The position numbers and the translations under genes are program-made. DNA of 21,174 nucleotides from a virus: IMG/VR virus record IMGVR_UViG_3300046005_000273, positions 1 through 21,174 of that record; one strand, given 5' to 3'. The notes beneath the pieces were generated by a model that worked only from the letters and a program-made list of their open reading frames with translations, was not told where the DNA came from and did no database searches. This document shows positions 9,266 through 15,953 of the stretch, piece by piece. The stretch's first letter is position 1, and each line of letters opens with the position of its first letter.

Positions 9266-9294
9266 TTGTATAACGTATTTATCGGCTATATAAT
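9266..9294 (+). promoter_or_regulatory. Sigma70-like promoter for gp55
   Basis: TTGTAT at 9266-9271 and a perfect TATAAT at 9289-9294 are separated by exactly 17 bases. Transcription would start near 9301, ahead of AAAAGGAAA and the ATG at 9323. This fits early or middle expression by host polymerase of the gene that makes the late sigma factor. Confidence 0.55.
9276..9284 (-). promoter_or_regulatory. Late promoter for the baseplate operon
   Basis: The minus strand reads CGATAAATA followed by C, matching the extended late motif seen before gp6, gp26 and gp20. The expected start near 9270 gives a leader of about 20 bases carrying GAGG before the ATG at 9250. It lies inside the spacer of the plus-strand promoter of gp55. 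Confidence 0.65.
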
Positions 9295-9322
9295 AGTAGT
9301 AGTTAAAAGGAAACCAGCAACT

Positions 9323-10204
9323 ATGAGAAAGGTCAATTATCTTAATAATAAAGATATTTTAAAAGAAATTCACAAAAGCAAATCAACATATTGTAGTTTT
9401 GCTAGCCCTAGTGACAAAGACTACGATATGATTGTATCTGGTGTTGCTAGTATCAATAAAAAGCACATAGAAGAAGCACGCAAGTCTCGAATTGAACGAT
9501 TAGCAAAAGAATTACAAGAACAAGATCTACTTAACGGTATTAAAAAGAAATTAGATGAATACGCTGCCCCGTTAAAAGACACCCCAAGCACAGATGTTGT
9601 ATTTCGTGTTATAACATGGGACCATATTCCAATTGACGAAATGAAGCAAAAGAAAGCAGATGCTAAACTACGTGAAGAGTTAGAAGAAGAAGACAATTTT
9701 GAGACAGAGTACGATGATCCTGACATGCAGATCAAAGCACCGGCAAAATATACTAAATGTAATTTTCCTCCGTTCCAGCACTATAAAGTAGATGCGGATA
9801 ATAAACCATATCTAGTAGGAAAAAGCCACTGGAAAGGCGATTTAGAAAAAGGCAAGTTTAGTAAAGATCACGGACAGATGACTCCTAAATTAGCACACAT
9901 GTTTATCAAACTATGTGAACGCTATGCTACACGTAGTAACTGGCGTGGTTATACCTATAACGATGAAATGCGCAGTCAGGCATTGTTACAGTTAAGTCAA
10001 ATTGGTCTACAGTTTGACGAATCAAAAAGTCAAAATCCATTTGCCTACTACACAGCGGCAATTACCAACAGCTTTACACGTGTTCTAAACATCGAAAAGC
10101 GTAATCAAAACATTCGTGATGATATCTTAGAAATGAACAATTATACTCCTAGTTACACACGCCAAGGAGATTGGGGCGGTGGTGGCTGGAGTGCAGACGA
10201 GTAA
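9323..10204 (+). CDS. gp55: Late-transcription sigma factor gp55
   Basis: Phage sigma factor that replaces the host sigma on RNA polymerase and directs it to TATAAATA late promoters, normally with the sliding clamp and gp33 as co-activators (not in this window). The C-terminal half carries the recognisable block: PKLAHMFIKLCERYATRSNW, then NDEMRSQALLQLSQ and NPFAYYTAAITNSFTRVLNIEKRNQNIRDD, a sigma region 2-like segment. It has 293 residues against 185 in T4; the first ~150 are a charged, lysine/glutamate-rich extension. I use the ATG at 9323, behind AAAAGGAAA, rather than the in-frame TTG at 9266, which would overlap the promoter. The stop abuts the stop of the convergent HNH gene. Confidence 0.9.
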   Translation: MRKVNYLNNKDILKEIHKSKSTYCSFASPSDKDYDMIVSGVASINKKHIEEARKSRIERLAKELQEQDLLNGIKKKLDEYAAPLKDTPSTDVVFRVITWDHIPIDEMKQKKADAKLREELEEEDNFETEYDDPDMQIKAPAKYTKCNFPPFQHYKVDADNKPYLVGKSHWKGDLEKGKFSKDHGQMTPKLAHMFIKLCERYATRSNWRGYTYNDEMRSQALLQLSQIGLQFDESKSQNPFAYYTAAITNSFTRVLNIEKRNQNIRDDILEMNNYTPSYTRQGDWGGGGWSADE

Positions 10205-10840
10205 TTAAGTGTAACTCCAATTTTTAAAATTCTTACTCTTGCTTTTACATCGCTTGCTCACGTTATTTGCTGTAATGCCGTGAGCAATGCCTGCTTCTTG
10301 CAATGAGTTAAATTCTTGCCCATTGATTATTACTTGTTTGTACTGTTTAGGACGATTTTTCATTTTATTAAGATAGATATCATCTTTCCATAAAGATTTT
10401 CTTAAAGCTGACATTTTTTGTTTATGTGTAATATCAGTTTCTAATTTCTTTAACCCAGACAATGCCTGCTCCCTATAACTAGCATTAGTTGCCCACATAG
10501 TTTTAAGGTGTTTGCTTTTTACACTTTTTAAATATTCATAAACACGAGAAGTGATATTTCCAATGCGTTTATGATTAGCATTATTCCAAGTCAAGAACGC
10601 AGACATTGCTTGCGCCATCCTGTATTGGTCTTTATCCAATGTCATCTTTACTAATAGTAAATGACAGATATAATGTTCTCTGGCTGTAAGTCTTACTAAA
10701 TTGTCTTTAGAATTACTGCCGCCCAAACTCTTTGGGATAATATGGTGAATTTCAGAATATATGTTAGTAGGAAGATTTCGTTGTTGTGCGGTAGTGATTA
10801 TAGAATAATACCACGTGGTATATTTGTTTTGTAAATACAT
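10205..10840 (-). CDS. HNH homing endonuclease, free-standing
   Basis: Predicted site-specific DNA nuclease that spreads by homing. The HNH core is complete: IHHIIPKSLGG at 31-41, N47 in KDNLVRLTAREH, then H56 and H60 in HYICH. The C-terminal part is basic; residues about 169-205 (VIINGQEFNSLQEAGIAHGI, then NVSKRCKS and NWSY) resemble the NUMOD1-type DNA-binding motif of homing enzymes. It sits on the opposite strand between gp55 and gp47 and its stop codon directly touches that of gp55, as expected for a mobile insertion into a gene boundary. The ATG has CGGAG 9 bases upstream. A late-type motif and a stem-loop lie farther upstream. Confidence 0.92.
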   Translation of the reverse strand: MYLQNKYTTWYYSIITTAQQRNLPTNIYSEIHHIIPKSLGGSNSKDNLVRLTAREHYICHLLLVKMTLDKDQYRMAQAMSAFLTWNNANHKRIGNITSRVYEYLKSVKSKHLKTMWATNASYREQALSGLKKLETDITHKQKMSALRKSLWKDDIYLNKMKNRPKQYKQVIINGQEFNSLQEAGIAHGITANNVSKRCKSKSKNFKNWSYT

Positions 10841-10866
10841 GTGCTGTAACTCCGTTTAGTTATAGA

Positions 10867-10897
10867 GCAGTTGGATATTTCCAGTATCGCGAACTGC
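10867..10897 (-). promoter_or_regulatory. Stem-loop in the leader of the HNH gene
   Basis: GCAGTT (10867-10872) pairs with AACTGC (10892-10897), with an inner GATA/TATC pairing (10874-10877 with 10885-10888). It lies between the late motif at 10903-10909 and the HNH start codon, so it would be at the 5' end of the late transcript. On the plus strand it is followed by a T-rich run, so weak termination is also possible. Confidence 0.4.
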
Positions 10898-10902
10898 ACT
10901 TT

Positions 10903-10909
10903 TATTTAT
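10903..10909 (-). promoter_or_regulatory. Possible late promoter for the HNH gene
   Basis: The minus strand reads GAATAAATAAAA; the ATAAATA core matches the late motif but lacks the upstream CG found at most structural genes. Transcription would start near 10897, giving a leader of about 57 bases that begins with the stem-loop. Confidence 0.4.
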
Positions 10910-10954
10910 TCAAAATTTGTTGCTTTTTAAGTTTATACCTGCTACACTTATTAT

Positions 10955-11971
10955 ATGACTACATTATTCAAAAAAGCTGCTGTGTTTACTGACTTACATG
11001 TGGGGCTGAAATCTAATAGTCAGCTACATAACGAAGATTGTTTAAATTTTGTTAAGTGGTTTATAGACGAAGCAAAGAAAGAAAATTGCGATACTGTTAT
11101 TATGACCGGTGACTGGCACAACAACAGGGCTGCTATCAATATTGTTAGCTTAAATTACTCTTTACGATGTTTAGAACTATTAAATGAAAATTTTAGTAAA
11201 ATCTTTATTATACCTGGTAATCACGATTTATATTATCGTGACAAGCGCGATATAAATTCTGTTGTATGGGCGAAGCATTTACCAAATATTACTATTATTG
11301 ACGATTTTCTTTCCGACGGCGACGTTATATTTGCTCCTTGGTTATTAGGGGATGAACATAAAAAACTCAAAAAAATGTCAAGCAAATATTTATTTGGACA
11401 TTTTGAATTACCACACTTCTATATGAATGCAAAAGTACTAATGCCAGAACACGGTGAATTTAAACAAGATGATCTTGGCTCGTTCGATACTGTGTTTAGC
11501 GGGCACTTCCACAAACGTCAAACTAATAAGAACATTACCTATATCGGTAATGCTTTCCCGCACAACTACGCAGACGCCGGTGATGATGATAGGGGTATGA
11601 TGATACTTACTTGGGGCGAGGATCCTGTGTTTAGAGCATGGCCTAATCAACCTAAATATCGTGTTTACGGATTGAGTGATGTGTTGCGTACACCAGAAAC
11701 ACTATTATTACCGCAGATGCACTGTCGTGTTAACATTGACATTGATATTACCTACGAAGAAGCTACGTTTATTAAAGAAACGTTCGTTGGTACATACAAC
11801 CTGCGTGAGCTTACTTTAATTCCTGTTAAGAATATGGACATTGGTCAAGATATTCAATTAGGTAATATTGCGTTTGAAAGTATTGATACCATTGTTACTA
11901 ACCAATTAACAAATATTAACAGTGATCATTACGATCCTAATCTTTTACTTGATATCTATAGGCACTTATAA
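10955..11971 (+). CDS. gp47: Recombination nuclease gp47 (SbcD/Mre11-like)
   Basis: Metal-dependent nuclease subunit that, with gp46, resects DNA ends for recombination-dependent replication and repair. At 338 residues it matches T4 gp47 (339). All Mre11 phosphoesterase motifs are visible: D13-x-H15 (FTDLHVG), GDWH at 52-55, GNHD at 88-91, the GHFE block, and SGHFH, together giving the two-metal site. It is followed without a gap by gp46, as in T4, where the two subunits form a complex. A weak sigma70-like pair may lie upstream (TTGCTT at 10920-10925 and TACACT at 10943-10948, 17 bases apart). No clear Shine-Dalgarno is present. Confidence 0.97.
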   Translation: MTTLFKKAAVFTDLHVGLKSNSQLHNEDCLNFVKWFIDEAKKENCDTVIMTGDWHNNRAAINIVSLNYSLRCLELLNENFSKIFIIPGNHDLYYRDKRDINSVVWAKHLPNITIIDDFLSDGDVIFAPWLLGDEHKKLKKMSSKYLFGHFELPHFYMNAKVLMPEHGEFKQDDLGSFDTVFSGHFHKRQTNKNITYIGNAFPHNYADAGDDDRGMMILTWGEDPVFRAWPNQPKYRVYGLSDVLRTPETLLLPQMHCRVNIDIDITYEEATFIKETFVGTYNLRELTLIPVKNMDIGQDIQLGNIAFESIDTIVTNQLTNINSDHYDPNLLLDIYRHL

Positions 11972-13744
11972 TTGTTCAGAATAAAAAATCTCACAGTACG
12001 TAACTTTATGAGTGTAGGTAATGCTACACAGGCCGTTGAATTTGATCGCCAAGACTTAACGTTAGTCTTAGGTGAAAACATCGACTTAGGCGGAGACGAC
12101 AGCGGAGCACGTAATGGTACAGGTAAAACTACTATCATTAATGCCTTAAGCTATGGCTTGTATGGTACGGCACTTACTAATATTAAGAAAGATAACTTAA
12201 TTAACAAAACCAATGCCAAAGGCATGTTAGTTACAATCGACTTTGAAGTCAATGGTGAAAGTTATCGTATTGAACGTGGTCGCAAGTCAAACGTACTTAA
12301 ATTCTACATTGGTGATCAAGAGCAAGAAGCCAAAGACGACAATAGTCAAGGTGATAGTAGAGAAACGCAGCAAGAGATTGAACGCTTGCTAGGTATGAGC
12401 CACGATATGTTTAAACATATTGTCGCACTTAACACCTATACAGAACCGTTCTTAAGTCTCAAAGCCAACGATCAGCGCACTATCATTGAGCAGTTACTTG
12501 GTATTACTCTGCTGTCAGAAAAAGCCGATGCACTTAAAGAGCAGGGCAAGGCTACTAAGGATGCAATTCAGCAAGAAGAGTTCAATATTAAGGCCATAAC
12601 CGACGCAAATGGCCGCATTCAAGAGCAAATTGAGAGCCTAAAACGTCGACAAAATATGTGGACTACCAAACACACAGAAGACGTAAACAAACTACAAACT
12701 GCACTAGATAATCTATTAGAGCTTGATATCGATACAGAAATTGCGGCTCACAAAGCGTTAACTACCCACAATCAAACACGTAAAGACATTGCTGACTTAG
12801 ATAAGGCTATATTGCGTGCTGATCAGGATTTAGCACGCGAAGCTAAAAATATACAGAAATTAGAAGCCGACATTGCATTATTACGTGATCACAAATGTAG
12901 CAGTTGTGGTCAAGATCTGCACGACGACAAGCACTCAGAGATGTTGGGCGTTAAAGAAATTAGCTTACGTGAAGTACAAACATTACATACCCAACACGAA
13001 ACAGATCTACAAGCATTGACTATAGCTAAACAAGAACTAGGCGAATTAGGAGTACAACCTCGAGTATTCTACGATAAAGAAGAAGATGCTATCCATCATC
13101 GTAGCACTGTAGCTAGCTTACAAACACAATTAGCGGGCAAAGTTGCTGAAACCGACCCGTATGATGAACAAATTGAAGAAATGAAAGCTACTGCATTGGC
13201 TGAAATTGATTACACAGTGATGAATGAGCTAATGCGTGTTAAAGAACACCAAGAGTTTTTATTAAAACTATTAACAAATAAAGATTCGTTTATACGTAAA
13301 CGTATCATTGACCAGAACTTAAGCTACTTAAATGCACGCTTGGGCTACTACTTAGATAAGATCGGCTTGCCGCATATCGTTAAGTTCTTAAACGATCTAA
13401 GTGTAGAAATACAGGAACTAGGCAGAGAGTTAGATTTTGATAACTTAAGCCGTGGTGAACGTAACAGACTTATACTATCGCTATCTTGGGCATTCCGTGA
13501 TGTGTGGGAAAGTTTGTATCAACCGATTAACTTATTGTTTATTGACGAGCTTGTTGACAGCGGCCTTGATTCCAGTGGAATGGAAAGTACTTTAGCAATA
13601 CTTAAGAAAATGAGTCGAGAGAATAATAAATCAATTTGGTTAGTTAGTCATAGAGACGAATTAGTTGGTAGAGTCAATCAAGTGTTTAAAGTAGTTAAAG
13701 AAAACGGATACACCACTTACAGCTCAGACACTGATATTATTTAA
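11972..13744 (+). CDS. gp46: Recombination ATPase gp46 (SbcC/Rad50-like)
   Basis: SMC-like ATPase partner of gp47. The N-terminal strand FRIKNLTVRNFMSVG leads into Walker A (GARNGTGKTT, 45-54), preceded by a short loop. Two coiled-coil arms flank a zinc hook at CSSC (C309 and C312). The C-terminal half has the ABC signature LSRGE at 492-496, Walker B LLFIDE at 521-526 and the switch His in SHRDE (H560). 590 residues against 560 in T4. The start is a TTG directly after the gp47 TAA; it is chosen because the first ATG (residue 13) would delete the first strand conserved in Rad50 proteins. Translation probably depends on ribosomes arriving from gp47. Confidence 0.96.
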   Translation: MFRIKNLTVRNFMSVGNATQAVEFDRQDLTLVLGENIDLGGDDSGARNGTGKTTIINALSYGLYGTALTNIKKDNLINKTNAKGMLVTIDFEVNGESYRIERGRKSNVLKFYIGDQEQEAKDDNSQGDSRETQQEIERLLGMSHDMFKHIVALNTYTEPFLSLKANDQRTIIEQLLGITLLSEKADALKEQGKATKDAIQQEEFNIKAITDANGRIQEQIESLKRRQNMWTTKHTEDVNKLQTALDNLLELDIDTEIAAHKALTTHNQTRKDIADLDKAILRADQDLAREAKNIQKLEADIALLRDHKCSSCGQDLHDDKHSEMLGVKEISLREVQTLHTQHETDLQALTIAKQELGELGVQPRVFYDKEEDAIHHRSTVASLQTQLAGKVAETDPYDEQIEEMKATALAEIDYTVMNELMRVKEHQEFLLKLLTNKDSFIRKRIIDQNLSYLNARLGYYLDKIGLPHIVKFLNDLSVEIQELGRELDFDNLSRGERNRLILSLSWAFRDVWESLYQPINLLFIDELVDSGLDSSGMESTLAILKKMSRENNKSIWLVSHRDELVGRVNQVFKVVKENGYTTYSSDTDII

Positions 13745-13761
13745 CGAGTTAGTAGATTGTT

Positions 13762-13769
13762 GATAAATA
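13762..13769 (+). promoter_or_regulatory. Late-type motif 5 nt before the GIY-YIG ATG
   Basis: GATAAATA, then ATAAT, then the ATG at 13775. No Shine-Dalgarno is present. With T4 late-promoter spacing the transcript would begin on the A of the start codon. Confidence 0.5.
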
Positions 13770-13774
13770 ATAAT

Positions 13775-14527
13775 ATGTATTATGTATATTCATTAATTGA
13801 TCCTAGAACAGACAAACCATTCTATATCGGAAAAGGTACAGGAAATCGCGTATTAACACATGAGAGTTTTAAAAGTAAATGTAATAATATACATAAAGAT
13901 AATGTTATTAAAAAAATCTTAAAAGAATACAACTCTGTTCCTTATGAAATTATTAAAGATGGCTTTGTAACTGAAGCAGAAGCATACGATTTTGAAGAAA
14001 AAATAATCAAGCAAATAGGAATTGAAAATTTAACTAATATCTGTCAGACAAGAAGACCGCCACAACAACTAGGTATCAAGCGATCCGACGAAACTATTAA
14101 AAAAATAAAAGAAAATAGTAAAAAACAAGGGCACGATCGTACTATTGAATATGTTAAACAAAATAGTAAAGTGATATTCTATATTTTAGAAAATATAAAC
14201 AATGGTATTAGGAGAGACACTGTAGTTAAACAATTAGATATCACAGTCGATCTATTTAATAAAGTAAAACACAAATATGTTATGTATGTTGATATTTTAA
14301 ATATCCATACGCCTTATAAAATTACTCCTATTACTGTTAAAAAAATTAATGGTATGAAATTAAAAGTCTATTCAGACAATAAAGACATATTATTAGAGAT
14401 GTATACTTTAATTAATCAAGGTCTGCGTCGAAAACAAGTAGCACAGCAATTAAACATATCCGTAGAATTTTATGATAGATTTAAAAATCAACAATTAGAA
14501 TTTTATGAATATATTAATAAGAAATAA
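13775..14527 (+). CDS. GIY-YIG homing endonuclease with NUMOD3 and duplicated C-terminus
   Basis: Free-standing homing nuclease, 250 residues from the ATG at 13775. The nuclease domain opens MYYVYSLIDPRTDKPFYIGKG, the variant GIY-YIG of the LEM-3/ANKLE1 type, followed by an EAEAYDFEEKII segment holding the expected catalytic Glu. A NUMOD3-like DNA-binding motif follows (GIKRSDETIKKIKENSKKQG, about 99-119). The rest is two copies of a ~33-residue unit, about 144-176 (NGIRRDTVVKQLDITVDLF) and 215-247 (QGLRRKQVAQQLNISVEFY), each helix-turn-helix-like. It is visibly more AT-rich than gp46, suggesting separate acquisition. An in-frame TTG at 13757 overlaps the promoter-like motif and is not preferred. 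Confidence 0.92.
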   Translation: MYYVYSLIDPRTDKPFYIGKGTGNRVLTHESFKSKCNNIHKDNVIKKILKEYNSVPYEIIKDGFVTEAEAYDFEEKIIKQIGIENLTNICQTRRPPQQLGIKRSDETIKKIKENSKKQGHDRTIEYVKQNSKVIFYILENINNGIRRDTVVKQLDITVDLFNKVKHKYVMYVDILNIHTPYKITPITVKKINGMKLKVYSDNKDILLEMYTLINQGLRRKQVAQQLNISVEFYDRFKNQQLEFYEYINKK

Positions 14528-14554
14528 TTTAGCCACCACTGTAGGTGGTTAAAT
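14527..14554 (+). other. Stem-loop over the GIY-YIG stop codon
   Basis: ATTTAGCCACC (14527-14537) pairs with GGTGGTTAAAT (14544-14554): 11 pairs including one G-U, loop ACTGTA. No T-run follows, so it is not a standard terminator. It ends 12 bases before the AAGGAG of the next gene and may protect or process the transcript. Confidence 0.55.
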
Positions 14555-14579
14555 AGACATAACAACAAGGAGACACATT

Positions 14580-14765
14580 ATGTCAATTCATGAAGATATC
14601 TTAGCAGCAGTAGCAGTATACACAGAAGAAAGCGCAAAGTTTGAAGACAAAGGCGTTAAGGCAGCGGCAGCACGTGCTCGTGGTGCATTAGGTGACTTGG
14701 CTAAACTAGCTAAAGCTCGTCGTGCAGAAATCCAAGAGAAGAAAAACGCAATGGCTGCGAAATAA
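14580..14765 (+). CDS. Small basic histone H1/Hc1-like phage protein
   Basis: A 61-residue lysine/arginine/alanine-rich protein. The core FEDKGVKAAAARARGALGDL, followed by AKLAKARRAEIQEKK, has the look of the short proteins of T4-like phages that databases label histone H1-like (Hc1 type): a helix, a KGxKAA turn and a basic helix. A DNA- or RNA-binding role is plausible but not shown by the sequence. It has the clearest ribosome site in this block (AAGGAG, 7 bases before the ATG), so high expression is likely. A strong stem-loop lies in its leader. Its stop overlaps the motif that precedes the next gene. Confidence 0.65.
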   Translation: MSIHEDILAAVAVYTEESAKFEDKGVKAAAARARGALGDLAKLAKARRAEIQEKKNAMAAK

Positions 14766-14768
14766 ATA
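14761..14768 (+). promoter_or_regulatory. TAAATA motif 5 nt before the next ATG
   Basis: AATAAATA, then GCAGC, then the ATG at 14774. The TAA stop of the preceding gene lies inside the motif, so part of the match is forced. No Shine-Dalgarno is present. Same geometry as at 3421, 13762 and 20744. Confidence 0.4.
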
Positions 14769-14773
14769 GCAGC

Positions 14774-15208
14774 ATGACTTACGAATATCCTTGGACGTAC
14801 AATGGTGTAATATTTGACTCTGAGGATATTCAAACTTATTATGGCTTTATATATAGAATAACTAACACCGTAAATGGCCACGATTACATTGGCCGCAAAT
14901 ACTTCATTACCATCAAAAAGAGACCACCTCTAAAAGGCAAGAAAAACAAAAGACACCAAGTCATAGAAACAGACTGGAAAGATTATTGGGGCTCATCACC
15001 GCGTTTAATGGCTGACATTAACGCACTAGGCAAAGAGAAATTTACTCGTGAGATTATACACCTGTGTAGCTCAAGAGGCGAAACTAATTACTTGGAAGCC
15101 TATTACCAATTTAAGGAAGATGTCTTGTTGCGTGAAAACAACTACAACGGCATTATTCAATTAAAACTTGGTAAAAATTCCGTAAAAGATTTAAAAATTA
15201 CAAAATAG
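14774..15208 (+). CDS. Short GIY-YIG endonuclease-like protein
   Basis: 144 residues of a type common in T4-like phages. GFIY at 24-27 and YIGRKYF at 38-44 form the GIY-YIG signature including the catalytic Arg (R41). A Glu in NYLEAYYQF (E108) and an Asn in NYNGII sit where the family has its metal-binding Glu and final Asn, so the active site looks intact. The basic stretch KKRPPLKGKKNKR probably contacts nucleic acid. No separate DNA-recognition domain is visible, unlike the longer GIY-YIG gene upstream, so it may be a resident phage enzyme and not a mobile one. It is the last protein gene before the structured RNA region. Confidence 0.78.
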   Translation: MTYEYPWTYNGVIFDSEDIQTYYGFIYRITNTVNGHDYIGRKYFITIKKRPPLKGKKNKRHQVIETDWKDYWGSSPRLMADINALGKEKFTREIIHLCSSRGETNYLEAYYQFKEDVLLRENNYNGIIQLKLGKNSVKDLKITK

Positions 15209-15725
15209 CCAATATCGCAGTTAATACTGTGTCATGAGGTGATCCTGCTCGCGTAATGGCCGCAGGTGGAACGTGTAGATTAGACTACACACATGACGGC
15301 ACGGCATGATCAATTAGGTGTAAAAACCAAAAGATTCGGGCACTGAAACAACTCAACCCGAGAGCAAAAACATAGTTGGCTAACTACGGCTATGTGAGCT
15401 ACCGCCAGATAAATCTAGAGTAGGGAGTACAGGCTGACCGCTTCCGTGTTTATGATAACAATCTCTTTTAGTTAGTGTGATGCCGTACTCGGATGATGCG
15501 ACAGTTTGCAATTTGCCTCGGATAGGTAAATTGTGACTGATATCTGGATGATAACGTTTAAGAGCATATAATTAAATCAACTTAATTAAACGTAATAAAG
15601 AATAGAAGAAAAGGCTTTAGAGCGATAGCGATAAAGCAGATGTCGTTAGACATCTTAAACTAGTAGTCAATAAAAAAGACTATAAACATATAGCCTTTAA
15701 TATGTACTTTAAGGATAATAATGAA
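15209..15725 (+). ncRNA. Candidate large structured non-coding RNA, class unknown
   Basis: 517 bases without a protein gene. By hand count 15241-15540 is 46% G+C (138 of 300), above the flanks; 15541-15600 is 23%. Visible helices: GTCATG 15231-15236 with CATGAC 15292-15297, closing a three-way junction that contains CCTGC 15244-15248/GCAGG 15262-15266 and GTGTAG 15273-15278/CTACAC 15285-15290; TTCGGG 15335-15340/CCCGAG 15357-15362; ACATAG 15370-15375/CTATGT 15390-15395; GAGTACaGGC 15425-15434/GCCGTACTC 15482-15490; CAATTTGCCT 15509-15518/AGGTAAATTG 15524-15533 with outer CAGT/ACTG; ACGTTTAA 15554-15561/TTAAACGT 15586-15593; GCTTTA 15614-15619/TAAAGC 15632-15637 with a GA/GA internal loop; AGATGTC 15638-15644/GACATCT 15649-15655; GTAGTC 15663-15668/GACTAT 15678-15683; ACATAT 15686-15691/ATATGT 15700-15705. 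The G-U pairs in three helices would be A-C on the other strand, so plus-strand transcription is favoured. Ends are approximate; no promoter was found, so readthrough is assumed. Confidence 0.7.
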
Positions 15726-15953
15726 TTAAAAGAACGGCATTTTTGTTTTCTGTGTTGTTTCTAAGTTCTCTTTAATCAGCTTACCAATTAATTCTTTGTC
15801 TATTCGAGTTAACATCATTGCATCTTCGTAACTAATACTACCACGCATGTACCAACAAATACGTATTGCGTCATCTTTATAGGCTTTTGACTGCTTTTCC
15901 ATATTGTCTAACAAGTCGACGATTTCCTCGTTAGACAGCGTCAAAAGCCTCAT
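15726..15953 (-). CDS. Small protein overlapping gp26, likely tail assembly partner
   Basis: 75 residues, of a kind seen beside gp26 in T4-like phages; no enzymatic motif. It contains SNEEIVDLLDNMEKQ, then CWYMRGSISYEDAMML and KLIKENLETTQKTKMPFF, mostly helical. The ATG overlaps the gp26 TGA (ATGA, 4 bases), which allows re-initiation. In addition, a U UUU UUC heptamer two codons before the gp26 stop puts this frame at -1 to gp26, so a fused gp26 product of 358 residues is possible. The pair lies next to the tape-measure gene, the usual place of frameshifted tail assembly chaperones. A chaperone role is inferred from position and this arrangement only. Confidence 0.75.
   Translation of the reverse strand: MRLLTLSNEEIVDLLDNMEKQSKAYKDDAIRICWYMRGSISYEDAMMLTRIDKELIGKLIKENLETTQKTKMPFF
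15905..15937 (-). other. Stem-loop downstream of the slippery site
   Basis: TGTCTAAC (15905-15912) is an exact inverted repeat of GTTAGACA (15930-15937): an 8-pair stem with a 17-base loop containing GTCGAC. It begins 18 bases after the slippery heptamer in the mRNA, farther than the 5-9 bases usual for a frameshift stimulator. Confidence 0.45.

Noticed and set aside
9266-9322. Upstream TTG start for gp55
   Set aside because: It would place the start codon on the -35 element and overlap the promoter; the ATG at 9323 has an AAAAGGAAA upstream.
10920-10925. MotA-type middle-promoter box TTGCTT before gp47
   Set aside because: No TATAAT-like element at the 11-13 base spacing known for T4 middle promoters; the spacing fits only a weak sigma70-like pair.
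15370-15410. Resemblance to 16S rRNA around GGCTAACTACG, followed by CCGCCAG
   Set aside because: The match is about 11 bases and the surrounding sequence lacks the universal 16S core; coincidence is more likely.
15209-15725. Group I intron, tRNA, tmRNA, or RNase P RNA
   Set aside because: No interrupted gene, no recognisable P3/P7 pairing, no T-loop GGTTCGA-type segment, no tag ORF and no RNase P core motifs were found by eye; only a covariance search could exclude them fully.
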